Shown here piece by piece: positions 14,009 through 20,026 of a stretch of DNA of 22,798 nt. The notes under the pieces were generated by a model. The model saw nothing but the letters and a program-made list of their open reading frames with translations. It was not told where the DNA came from and did not search any database. This DNA is from Thermoplasmata archaeon. GTDB taxonomy: Archaea; Thermoplasmatota; Thermoplasmata; Lutacidiplasmatales; UBA184. Numbering within the stretch: position 1 is the stretch's first letter; every line of letters begins with the position of its first letter. Location of the stretch: assembly GCA_030037695.1 (NCBI GenBank), contig JASHQF010000097.1, positions 1 through 22,798 of the forward strand, in the 5' to 3' direction. The translations under genes and the position numbers were made by a program.

Positions 14009-14014
14009 TTATAC
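14009..14014 (-). promoter_or_regulatory. TATA box for the FN3/PKD surface protein
   Basis: GTATAA on the minus strand is a near-canonical TATA element centred about 36 bp ahead of ATG 13976, giving a leader of about 10 nt. Confidence 0.5.
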
Positions 14015-14266
14015 GTTGTGCCCGGCCCCGGGGACCGGAAGAGGCGAGCGGCTCCGGAGCGCGCGCAGGGAGCCCCCGGGGGAGCCGGCGGAAGGCGATC
14101 GAGCCCGCGATCGTGGGGACACCGGCCGTCCGGAAACGCTCGACCCGAACGACAGGCCCTGGAGGGGTCGCGCCGGTCGACGGCGATCCTGTGGTCCTCG
14201 GGAAGGCGGTCGGCTGAGCGAGCCCTTCCCCCGGACGGGGCTCGCGCCGCCGTACGGCGGCAAACG

Positions 14267-14273
14267 CTAAGTA
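14267..14273 (+). promoter_or_regulatory. TATA-like box for rpoK
   Basis: CTAAGTA is centred about 69 bp ahead of GTG 14339, which would give a leader of around 43 nt containing the AGGAG ribosome binding site. If translation instead began at the in-frame GTG 14291, the message would be nearly leaderless. Confidence 0.4.
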
Positions 14274-14330
14274 CCGCACCCCGGGTGGCCGTGGTCTTGA
14301 CGGCCGCGGCCCCCCTCGCGGCCCCGATCC

Positions 14331-14335
14331 AGGAG
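14331..14335 (+). promoter_or_regulatory. Ribosome binding site deciding the rpoK start
   Basis: AGGAG ends 3 nt before GTG 14339, a rather tight spacing, and favours that codon over the in-frame GTG at 14291, which has no such site. Confidence 0.4.
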
Positions 14336-14338
14336 AGC

Positions 14339-14554
14339 GTGAGCGCGCGTCCGCCGTCCCGGCCCCGGGGCCGGGAGGAGTATACCCGGTTCGAGCGCGC
14401 CCGTATCCTCGGAGCGCGGGCCCTTCAGGTATCGCTCGGGGCCCCGATCCTCATCGAGGTCCCCGCGACCTTGGTCGATCCGGTGGAGATCGCCGAGCAG
14501 GAATTCGCCGCGGGCCGGATCCCGATCACCGTGCGCCGCGGCGCCGGGGCCTAG
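14339..14554 (+). CDS. rpoK: DNA-directed RNA polymerase subunit K (Rpb6/omega homologue)
   Basis: The 71-aa product carries the whole RpoK/Rpb6 core: YTRFERARILGARALQ (15-30), SLGAPILIEVP (32-42), DPVEIAEQEFAAGRIPITVRR (47-67). Subunit K clamps the largest RNA polymerase subunit, as omega does in bacteria and Rpb6 in eukaryotes. The length is typical for archaea; the first 14 residues are a basic, disordered tail. The frame is open far upstream, but GTG 14339 with AGGAG in front best fits the family. In this window it is not beside other polymerase or ribosomal-protein genes; it converges with the methylthioadenosine phosphorylase gene 12 bp away. Confidence 0.93.
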   Translation: MSARPPSRPRGREEYTRFERARILGARALQVSLGAPILIEVPATLVDPVEIAEQEFAAGRIPITVRRGAGA

Positions 14555-14566
14555 GGCCCCGGACCG

Positions 14567-15361
14567 TCAGACGAACGCCTCGTCGAGCGCGCGGGCGCAC
14601 CCGCACGTCGGGACTCCGCCGAGGCGAGGGAGGAACTGGGCGAGGACGGTGCGCATCCGCTCGGCGTTCCGCTGCATCGTCTGGACGATCTCGCGGGCCT
14701 CGACCGGCTTCTCCGCCCAGACATCGAAATCGGTGACCATGGCGAGGCACGCGTAGCAGAGGGCACGCTCCCGGGCGAGCGTCACCTCGGGGACGAGCGT
14801 CATCCCGATCACGTCCGCCCAGGTGCGGAACAGGGCGGACTCGGCGCGCGTGCTGAACCGGGGGCCCTCGACGCAGACGTAGGTCTTGCCCTCCGCGAAC
14901 GGCGTACCGGCGTCCCGCCCGGCGCGGACGGCGTGGCCCAGGAGGTCCGGACAGAACGGGTCGGCGAGCGACGCGTGGACGACCCGCCCGCCGTCGTAGA
15001 ACGTCGTCGGCCGCTGCTTCGTGAGGTCCACGAACTGGCTCGGCAGCACGAACGTGCCGGGCGGGAGCTCCTCGCGCAGCGACCCGACCGAGCTCACGGT
15101 GACGATCGCCTGGGCTCCGAGCGAGCGGAGGGCGTCGACGTTCGCCCGGTAGTTCACCCGGTGCGGGGGGATCGTGTGGCCGGGCCCGTGGCGGGCTAGG
15201 AACAGGAGGCGGAGGGGACCGACCGTCCCCTCCTCGATCGGGCCCGAGGGAGCCCCCCACGGCGTCGCCACCCGGTGGGTCGTTCGGGGGCCCTCCGGAA
15301 AGATCGCCGAGATCCCCGAGCCGCCGATCACGGCGACGGTGGTGCGAGCCCCGGCGCTCAT
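14567..15361 (-). CDS. mtnP: S-methyl-5'-thioadenosine phosphorylase (purine phosphorylase family 2)
   Basis: The 264-aa product fits the MTAP/PNP-II family in length and motifs: AVIGGSGIS (10-18), TPWGAPSGPI (33-42), the phosphate-binding LARHGPGH (55-62), HRVNYRANVDAL (67-78), YVCVEGPRFSTRAES (161-175), GMTLVPEV (186-193), and MVTDFD (208-213). Asp211 and Asp213 correspond to the residues that read the 6-amino group in MTAP, which favours adenine-containing substrate over hypoxanthine nucleosides. It splits methylthioadenosine from polyamine synthesis into adenine and methylthioribose-1-phosphate. A CysXCys near the C-terminus (253/255) is common in archaeal members. ATG 15361 overlaps the translin stop as ATGA, so it is the last gene of the operon. 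Confidence 0.9.
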   Translation of the reverse strand: MSAGARTTVAVIGGSGISAIFPEGPRTTHRVATPWGAPSGPIEEGTVGPLRLLFLARHGPGHTIPPHRVNYRANVDALRSLGAQAIVTVSSVGSLREELPPGTFVLPSQFVDLTKQRPTTFYDGGRVVHASLADPFCPDLLGHAVRAGRDAGTPFAEGKTYVCVEGPRFSTRAESALFRTWADVIGMTLVPEVTLARERALCYACLAMVTDFDVWAEKPVEAREIVQTMQRNAERMRTVLAQFLPRLGGVPTCGCARALDEAFV

Positions 15362-16017
15362 CGCTCCTCGGCGGCGCGTGGAGGCGCCGCGCGCGCGAGC
15401 CATCGGGCCATGACGACGTCGCCCCGGGTCCGCTCCAGGAGGGCACGCGCCAGGTCCTGCTTCGGTTTCAGCTGCACGATCGCCCGGGTCGTGTCGAACC
15501 GCAGGAGCGCGGCCGCGAGCGCCTCCATCAGACGGAGGTGCCGCTCCGCGCCGTCCAGGTCCCCGCGCCCCAACTGTTCGAGGGCGAGCCGCCGGATCTC
15601 CCCCACGAGGTCGCCGAGGCCGAGAAGGTACGGTTCGGGGTCGACGCCGAGCTCCGCCGGGCCGGGGAGCGGGGCCCCGTCGACGACCGCGCCGAGCAGC
15701 GTCGCCTCGACGCCCTCCTGCAGCGCGTCCAGGGCGAGCGACTCGTCGCCGCGGGCCTCGCGCCGCACCCAGTCGGCGAGCTCCGCGAGCTCCCGGCGGA
15801 TCTCGGCGACGGCGGCGGCGGCCGCGCCGTCCGCATGGAGCCGGGTCATGGCGACCTGGGCGCCGCGGCGCAGGCGGCGCGAGCGCTGGTACAGGTCCTC
15901 CCGCCGCAGCTCGCGCTGCTTGAGGTGGGCGTCGATCCCGCCGAGGATCGTCTCGGCGATCGGGGGGGACGGCTCCCCCGGCCGCCGGCTAGCGGAAGAG
16001 GGTGAATCGTGCGGCAT
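15358..16017 (-). CDS. Translin-family predicted RNA-binding protein (COG2178-like)
   Basis: The 219-aa product is all-helical and shows the translin layout: HLKQRELRREDLYQRSRRLRRGAQVAMTRLH (31-61), a helix-rich middle with LALDALQEGVEATLLGA, GLGDLVGEIRRLALEQLGRGD, and the C-terminal RFDTTRAIVQLKPKQDLARALLERTRGDV. Archaeal translins are single-gene relatives of eukaryotic translin/TRAX, which form octameric shells acting on RNA; catalytic acidic residues of TRAX were not confirmed here. The start is ATG 16017, which overlaps the end of the DUF357 gene by 29 bp; no usable start codon lies between it and the conserved region. DUF357 and translin genes are often neighbours in archaea. Confidence 0.82.
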   Translation of the reverse strand: MPHDSPSSASRRPGEPSPPIAETILGGIDAHLKQRELRREDLYQRSRRLRRGAQVAMTRLHADGAAAAAVAEIRRELAELADWVRREARGDESLALDALQEGVEATLLGAVVDGAPLPGPAELGVDPEPYLLGLGDLVGEIRRLALEQLGRGDLDGAERHLRLMEALAAALLRFDTTRAIVQLKPKQDLARALLERTRGDVVMARWLARAAPPRAAEER

Positions 16018-16300
16018 CCCCGTGTCCGTCCAGGAGGCCCAGGCGCACCCCCGCATCGAGCCAGCCGTGCGCGTAGCTCACGGCGGCCAGCGCCCGTTCC
16101 GCGTCCCCCGCCTGCGAGAAATGCTCGGCATCGGCGAGGTACGCCCGCGCCATCGCGAGGAAATCGTCCGCCGCGCCCCGCAGGAACGACCGCTCGGGGC
16201 TCCCCGGCGCGACCGCGGCGAGCGCTTCGCGGGTGAGGCGGAGGTACTTGGGCAGGAGCGCCGGCACGGGGGCCGCCGGTGCACGGTCCGCGTTCCCCAT
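15989..16300 (-). CDS. DUF357 family protein
   Basis: The 103-aa product is a complete DUF357 protein, an archaea-only helical family: LLPKYLRLTREALAAV (15-30), RGAADDFLAMARAYLADAEHF (41-61), and the signature ERALAAVSYAHGWLDAGVRLGLLDG (68-92). Its function is not known. It starts 7 nt after the transaldolase stop and overlaps the translin start by 29 bp, so translation of the two is probably coupled. The strong pairing with translin suggests a role in the same RNA-related process (inference). Confidence 0.88.
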   Translation of the reverse strand: MGNADRAPAAPVPALLPKYLRLTREALAAVAPGSPERSFLRGAADDFLAMARAYLADAEHFSQAGDAERALAAVSYAHGWLDAGVRLGLLDGHGDAARFTLFR

Positions 16301-16307
16301 CGTCCGC

Positions 16308-16955
16308 CTACCCCTTCGGGACCTTCTCCCAGTCCTTGAGGAACCGGGCGAGGCCCAGGTCGGTGAGCGGATGCTGTGCCAGCTTCTCCATCACCGCGAA
16401 CGGCATCGTCGCGATGTCGGCGCCGGCCTTCGCCGCCTCGAGCACGTGCACCGGGTGGCGGACGCTCGCGACGAGCACCTTCGTCGGGAACCGGTAGTTC
16501 CGGTAGATCGCGACGATGTCGCGGACGAGCTCCATGCCGACCTCGCCCTGGTCGTCGAGCCGCCCGATGAACGGGCTCACGTACGCCGCCCCGACCTTCG
16601 CGGCGAGGAGCGCCTGGTTCGCGCTGAACACGAGCGTCATGTTGACCCGGGTCCCCTCCGAGGCGAGCGTTCGGGTCGCGGCGAGACCGGCGGGGATCAT
16701 CGGGACCTTGACGTAGATCGACGGGTGGAGGTCCCGCAGGTGCCGGCCTTCCCGGAGCATCCCCTCCGTGTCGGTCGCGACGACCTCCGCCGAGACGGAG
16801 GGGACCCCGAGGGCGCAGATCTCCCGGAGGACCTCCTCGAACTTCCGCCCCTCCTTCGCGACGAGCGTCGGGTTCGTCGTCACGCCGTCCAGGATCCCGA
16901 TCGACCACATCGTCCGGATCTCGGCTACGCTCGCCGTATCGAGGAACAGCTGCAC
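16308..16955 (-). CDS. tal: Transaldolase / fructose-6-phosphate aldolase (TalC-type)
   Basis: The 215-aa product is a small TalC/FSA-class transaldolase: it opens with QLFLDTA (Asp6), then GVTTNPTLVAKEG (24-36), the Schiff-base lysine 83 in IYVKVPM, VNMTLVFSANQALLAAKVGA (104-123), YVSPFIGRLDD (125-135), and VLVASVRHP (160-168). With the two transketolase subunits just upstream it completes the carbon-shuffling part of the non-oxidative pentose phosphate pathway. GTG 16955 is chosen because the family begins right at this strand and GGAGTGA (16964-16970) lies 8 nt upstream. An in-frame GTG at 16967 that overlaps the previous stop as GTGA is the alternative. Confidence 0.92.
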   Translation of the reverse strand: MQLFLDTASVAEIRTMWSIGILDGVTTNPTLVAKEGRKFEEVLREICALGVPSVSAEVVATDTEGMLREGRHLRDLHPSIYVKVPMIPAGLAATRTLASEGTRVNMTLVFSANQALLAAKVGAAYVSPFIGRLDDQGEVGMELVRDIVAIYRNYRFPTKVLVASVRHPVHVLEAAKAGADIATMPFAVMEKLAQHPLTDLGLARFLKDWEKVPKG

Positions 16956-16963
16956 GATCGCCC

Positions 16964-17917
16964 TCACTCCACCCGGCCCCGGAGCCGGAGCAGGTCCCAC
17001 GCCTCGTCCCGGATCCGTTGCATCGACATCCCGAACCGGTCGAGCAGCGCCCACGGGTCGCCGGATTCCCCGAACAGGTCGGGGACGCCGATCCGGCGCA
17101 CCGGCACGGGGTGGCCCTCGGCCGTCACCGCCGCGACGAGGGCCCCGACCCCGGTGAGGACCGAGTGCTCCTCCAGCACGAGGATCGCGCCGGTCTCGCG
17201 CGCGGCCTTCAGGATCGCCGCCTCGTCGAACGGCTTGACGGACGCGGCGTCCAGCACGCGCACCGAGATCCCGAGCCGGGCGAGATCGTCGGCGAGCTCG
17301 AGCCCCCGGGCGACCAGCGCGCCGACGGCGACGACCGTGAGGTCGTTCCCCGAGCGCAGCTCGGCGGCCCGCCCGATCCGGAACGAGCCGTCGGTCACGG
17401 TCGGCAGGCTCTCCCGCGTGAGGCGGACATACGCCGGCCCGTTCCGCTCGGCGAGCGCGAAGGTCGCGGCGCGGGTCGTGGCCGCGTCCGAAGGGACGAC
17501 GACGGTCATCCCGGGCAGTCCGCGCATCAGGCCGATATCCTCGACCATCTGGTGGGTCCCGCCGTCGCCCCCGACCAGCAGGCCCCCGTGGGTCGCCACG
17601 ATCTTCACGTTGGCGCGGTTGTAGCAGACCGACTGGCGCACGAAGTTGTACGCCTGGCCCGCCGCGAAGACGGCGAACGTGCTCGCGAAGACCGTCCGAC
17701 CGCCGAGGGAGAGCCCCGCGGCGATCGACATCATCGTCGGCTCCATCACGCCGACGTTGAAGAACCGGTCCGGGAACCGCTGCCCGAACAGCTGGGTCCG
17801 GGTCGAGCCGGAGAGGTCCGCGTCGAGGACGACGAGCCCCGGGTCGCGCTCCCCGAGCTCGACGAGCGCCGCACCGTAGGCGTCCCGGAGGCTCGCGGCC
17901 GGACCGAGCGCGGTCAT
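16964..17917 (-). CDS. Transketolase, C-terminal (pyrimidine/Tkt-C) subunit
   Basis: The 317-aa product is the second half of a split transketolase: LRDAYGAALVELGERDP, DADLSGST, the catalytic Glu59 in FFNVGVMEPTMMSIAAGLSLGG that activates thiamine diphosphate, VATHGGLLVGGDGGTHQMVEDIGLMR (substrate phosphate region), RLTRESLPTV, and a Tkt-C domain with GNDLTVVAVGALVARGLELA and VLDAASVKPFDEAAI. It acts as a heterotetramer with the N-terminal subunit. ATG 17917 overlaps that gene's stop as ATGA (17914-17917), so equal amounts of the two subunits are likely. 1-deoxyxylulose-phosphate synthase is rejected because the two-subunit form and the transaldolase neighbour point to transketolase. Confidence 0.93.
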   Translation of the reverse strand: MTALGPAASLRDAYGAALVELGERDPGLVVLDADLSGSTRTQLFGQRFPDRFFNVGVMEPTMMSIAAGLSLGGRTVFASTFAVFAAGQAYNFVRQSVCYNRANVKIVATHGGLLVGGDGGTHQMVEDIGLMRGLPGMTVVVPSDAATTRAATFALAERNGPAYVRLTRESLPTVTDGSFRIGRAAELRSGNDLTVVAVGALVARGLELADDLARLGISVRVLDAASVKPFDEAAILKAARETGAILVLEEHSVLTGVGALVAAVTAEGHPVPVRRIGVPDLFGESGDPWALLDRFGMSMQRIRDEAWDLLRLRGRVE

Positions 17918-18768
17918 CGCGCGGGGACCTCCTCGGGCGACCCGAGATCGGCGAGCGCCCGCTCCGCCTCGGACTTCGAGGGGGGCTTGCCGTGCCATGC
18001 CGACTTCCCCTCCATGAACGAGACCCCCTTGCCCTTCACCGTCCGGGCGACGATCGCGGTCGGCCCGTCGGTCCTCGACCGGGCCTCGGCGAGGGCGTCC
18101 AGGATCTGCGGGAAGTCGTGGCCGTCGATCTCGACCGTCCGGTAGCGGAACGCGCGGAACTTGTCGGCGATCGGTTCGATCCCCATGATCGCCTCGGTCG
18201 GGCCGTCGGTCTCGAGGCCGTTGCGGTCGAGGAGGACCACGAGCCGGTCGAGGCGGTAGTGCCCGCCGGCCATCAGCGCCTCCCAGGTGGGCCCCGCCTG
18301 GCACTCACCGTCGCCCAGGACGGCGTAGACCATGTGGGAGCGCCCCGCGAGCCGGGCGTCCAGCGCCATCCCGACGGCCATCCCGATCCCCTGGCCGAGG
18401 CAGCCGGTCGATGCCTCGATCGCCGGGAGCTTGCCCCGGTCCGCGTGCCCCTGGAGACGGCTCCCGAGGCGGCGCAGCGTCGCGAGCTCCGCCCGGGGCA
18501 GGAACCCTCGGTGCGCGAGCGCCGCGTAGAGGGCCGGGGCGGCGTGGCCCTTCGACAGGACGAGACGGTCCCGGTCCGGCCAGGTGGGCCGCTCCGGATC
18601 GATCCGCATCTCCCGGAACAGCAACGCCGTCAACAGATCGGTGACGGAGAGGGAGCCTCCGGGATGGCCGCTCCCGGCGAGGTACGTCATCCGGATGATG
18701 TCGCGCCGGATCTCCCGGGCCGTCGTTTCGAGGGCGGCGACGTCGGCCGTCCGGGGCGGCTCCATCAT
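17914..18768 (-). CDS. Transketolase, N-terminal (thiamine diphosphate-binding) subunit
   Basis: The 284-aa product has the N-terminal transketolase domain: LAGSGHPGGSLSVTD (30-44), LVLSKGHAAPALYAALA (69-85), GCLGQGIGMAVGMALDARL (122-140), and the thiamine diphosphate/Mg motif GDGECQAGP with Asn183 in LDRNGLE. It binds the cofactor diphosphate; the catalytic Glu comes from the partner subunit. It transfers two-carbon units between ketose and aldose phosphates and supplies ribose-5-phosphate. Two adjacent ATG codons (18768, 18765) are possible starts; 18768 overlaps the endonuclease IV stop as ATGA. A TATA box 30 bp upstream gives the metabolic genes their own promoter inside the operon. Confidence 0.94.
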   Translation of the reverse strand: MMEPPRTADVAALETTAREIRRDIIRMTYLAGSGHPGGSLSVTDLLTALLFREMRIDPERPTWPDRDRLVLSKGHAAPALYAALAHRGFLPRAELATLRRLGSRLQGHADRGKLPAIEASTGCLGQGIGMAVGMALDARLAGRSHMVYAVLGDGECQAGPTWEALMAGGHYRLDRLVVLLDRNGLETDGPTEAIMGIEPIADKFRAFRYRTVEIDGHDFPQILDALAEARSRTDGPTAIVARTVKGKGVSFMEGKSAWHGKPPSKSEAERALADLGSPEEVPAR

Positions 18769-19706
18769 CGCCGGCGCGCCGAGGAGGGGCGGCGTATTTG
18801 ATGGTTGGCGCGGGGCGCGCGCGAGGAACGCCGCGTCGGCGCGCGGGGCGTTCGGGCCCTCCCGATCAGGCGGCGCAGCGTCGCGAGGTCCTCGGCATAC
18901 CGCGCGTAGTCCCGATCGTCGAGCGGCGTCTCGAGGAACCCCGGCACGCTCGCCCAGCGCGGGTCCCGCACGAGCTCGCGGAACCCCGCCTCCCCGATCT
19001 CGCCCCGCCCGATGTTCTCGTGGCGGTCGAGATGCGAACCGAGCGGCGCCTTCGCGTCGTTGAGATGGAAGGCGAAGACGGTCCGGACGCCGATCGTCGC
19101 CTCGACCCGGTCGACGAGGGCCCCGTAGAGCTCGGCCGTGCGGAAGTCGAGGCCGGACGCGAACAGGTGACAGGTGTCAAGGGTCACGCCGAGGCGGTCC
19201 GGTCGGGCGACGGCGGCGAGCACCCCCGCGAGCTCCTCGAACGTCGAGCCGAGCGTCGTCCCCTGGCCCGCGGCGTTCTCAAGCAGGAGGCGGACGCGGC
19301 CGTCGGGGTCCGCCTCGAGCGCGAGGCGGAGGCTCTCGGCGAGGGTGCGCAGCGCCGGCTCGCTCCCGGTGCCGAGGTGGGCCCCGGTGTGGAAGATCAG
19401 CGCGTCGGCGCCGAGCAGGCTCGCGCGGGCGATCTCGTCCTGGAACGCCCGCCGGGACTGCTGCAGCATCGGGGGCTTCGGGCTCGCGAGGTTCAGCAGG
19501 TAGCCGTGATGGACGGCGGTCGCCCGGAGCGGCGAACTACCCACGGCCTCGCGGAACGCCTCGGCGGCCGCCGGCGCCACGGGCGGACCGGACCACATCT
19601 GGGGGCTCTTCGAGAAGATCTGGAGCGACTCGCAGGAGAGCCGCTCCGCCTCGTGGACGGCCTCGGCGAACCCGCCCGCGATGCCGAGATGGGCGCCGAG
19701 CAGCAT
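18765..19706 (-). CDS. nfo: Endonuclease IV (AP endonuclease family 2)
   Basis: The 313-aa product is a TIM-barrel endonuclease IV: GAHLGIAGG (4-12), SLQIFSKSPQMW (27-38), HHGYLLNLASP (66-76), IFHTGAHLG (104-112), LLENAAGQG (141-149), VTLDTCHLFASGLD (174-187), FHLNDAKAPLGSHLDRHENIG (213-233), and FLETP (257-261). The likely metal ligands are His67, His106, Glu143, Asp177, His180, His214, Asp227, His229 and Glu259. It cuts DNA at abasic sites in base excision repair. The last 31 residues are a tail of Arg, Pro and Ser beyond the usual end of the family; its DNA also holds the transketolase promoter. ATG 19706 has a TATA-like box 27 bp upstream. Confidence 0.93.
   Translation of the reverse strand: MLLGAHLGIAGGFAEAVHEAERLSCESLQIFSKSPQMWSGPPVAPAAAEAFREAVGSSPLRATAVHHGYLLNLASPKPPMLQQSRRAFQDEIARASLLGADALIFHTGAHLGTGSEPALRTLAESLRLALEADPDGRVRLLLENAAGQGTTLGSTFEELAGVLAAVARPDRLGVTLDTCHLFASGLDFRTAELYGALVDRVEATIGVRTVFAFHLNDAKAPLGSHLDRHENIGRGEIGEAGFRELVRDPRWASVPGFLETPLDDRDYARYAEDLATLRRLIGRARTPRAPTRRSSRAPRANHQIRRPSSARRR
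18790..18804 (-). promoter_or_regulatory. TATA box of transketolase, 15-bp element shared with tRNA-Gly
   Basis: CCATCAAATACGCCG (minus strand) has its TATA core centred 30 bp ahead of ATG 18768 and lies inside the last codons of the endonuclease IV gene. It is identical over 15 bp to the tRNA-Gly promoter at 10628-10642, which suggests a strong constitutive promoter for the pentose-phosphate genes. Confidence 0.55.
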
Positions 19707-19729
19707 CGCTCGGCGGAGGGGCGAACCCA

Positions 19730-19736
19730 GTTAAGG
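19730..19736 (-). promoter_or_regulatory. TATA-like box for nfo
   Basis: CCTTAAC on the minus strand is centred about 27 bp ahead of ATG 19706, consistent with a leaderless message. It lies between the 3' end of the 5S rRNA and nfo, so nfo need not depend on transcription from the rRNA gene. Confidence 0.5.
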
Positions 19737-19768
19737 TCGCCGTGCAGCGAGGGCGGCCCGGCCCCGGA

Positions 19769-19891
19769 GGCTGACAGCTTTCCGCGGTTCCCGTAGGCTC
19801 GCGCACTTCAGTACCGCGCGGAACGCCAGTGGGCTTAACTGCCGGGTTCGGAATGGGACCGGGTGTTTCCCCACCGCTTTGGCCGTCAGCC
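19769..19891 (-). rRNA. rrf: 5S ribosomal RNA (free-standing)
   Basis: The minus strand gives a full 123-nt archaeal 5S rRNA. The terminal helix pairs GGCTGAC at the 5' end with GTCAGCC at the 3' end. The conserved loop regions include GGTCCCATTCCGAACCCGG followed by CAGTTAAGCCCACTGGCG, and the 3' half has GAGCCTACGGGAACCGCGG. A TATA box lies 26 bp ahead. No 16S, 23S or tRNA adjoins it: nfo follows downstream and the aminopeptidase is divergent upstream. Unlinked 5S genes are known in Thermoplasmata. Confidence 0.95.
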
Positions 19892-19913
19892 GAGGCGGGG
19901 AGGCGGCCGCCGG

Positions 19914-19920
19914 TATTTAA
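19914..19920 (-). promoter_or_regulatory. TATA box of the 5S rRNA gene
   Basis: TTAAATA on the minus strand is the most canonical archaeal TATA box in the window, centred 26 bp ahead of the mature 5S 5' end. This supports independent transcription of the 5S gene. Confidence 0.75.
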
Positions 19921-19970
19921 CGTTGCGACGGCGAGCGACCGCAGGCACGGCCGGGCTCCGCGCGCAAACC

Positions 19971-19978
19971 TTCAATTT
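19971..19978 (+). promoter_or_regulatory. Candidate TATA box for the M1 aminopeptidase
   Basis: TTCAATTT is the only AT-rich island on the plus strand between the 5S promoter and GTG 20027, centred about 52 bp from the start. A leader of about 26 nt would result. Confidence 0.35.
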
Positions 19979-20026
19979 GGCCGGCCGCTCGCGCGCGGCG
20001 TCCCCGACCGGGGACCGAGCCGGCCC

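Larger units (their letters stand above)
13977..14338. other. Intergenic region between surface protein and rpoK (362 bp)
   Basis: This divergent gap holds a TATA box on the minus strand (14009-14014) for the surface protein and one on the plus strand (14267-14273) for rpoK, plus the rpoK ribosome binding site. Between them lie about 250 bp in which no domain-like protein and no recognisable structured RNA was found. An 8-bp stem GCGAGCCC/GGGCTCGC with a 12-nt loop occurs at 14218-14245. The open frames here are Arg/Ser/Pro-rich and look like noncoding GC-rich DNA. Confidence 0.5.

Noticed and set aside
14030..14260. Possible structured RNA (RNase P or SRP RNA) in the gap before rpoK
   Set aside because: The conserved SRP helix 8 and RNase P core motifs could not be found on either strand; only a short hairpin at 14218-14245 is clear.
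16964..18768. 1-deoxy-D-xylulose-5-phosphate synthase
   Set aside because: The two-gene split, the lack of DXS-specific features, and the transaldolase next door fit transketolase; archaea normally lack the DXP pathway.
19829..20026. N-terminal extension of the aminopeptidase to the ATG at 19829
   Set aside because: It would run through the 5S rRNA gene and its promoter, and the added residues resemble no domain; GTG 20027 fits the family start.
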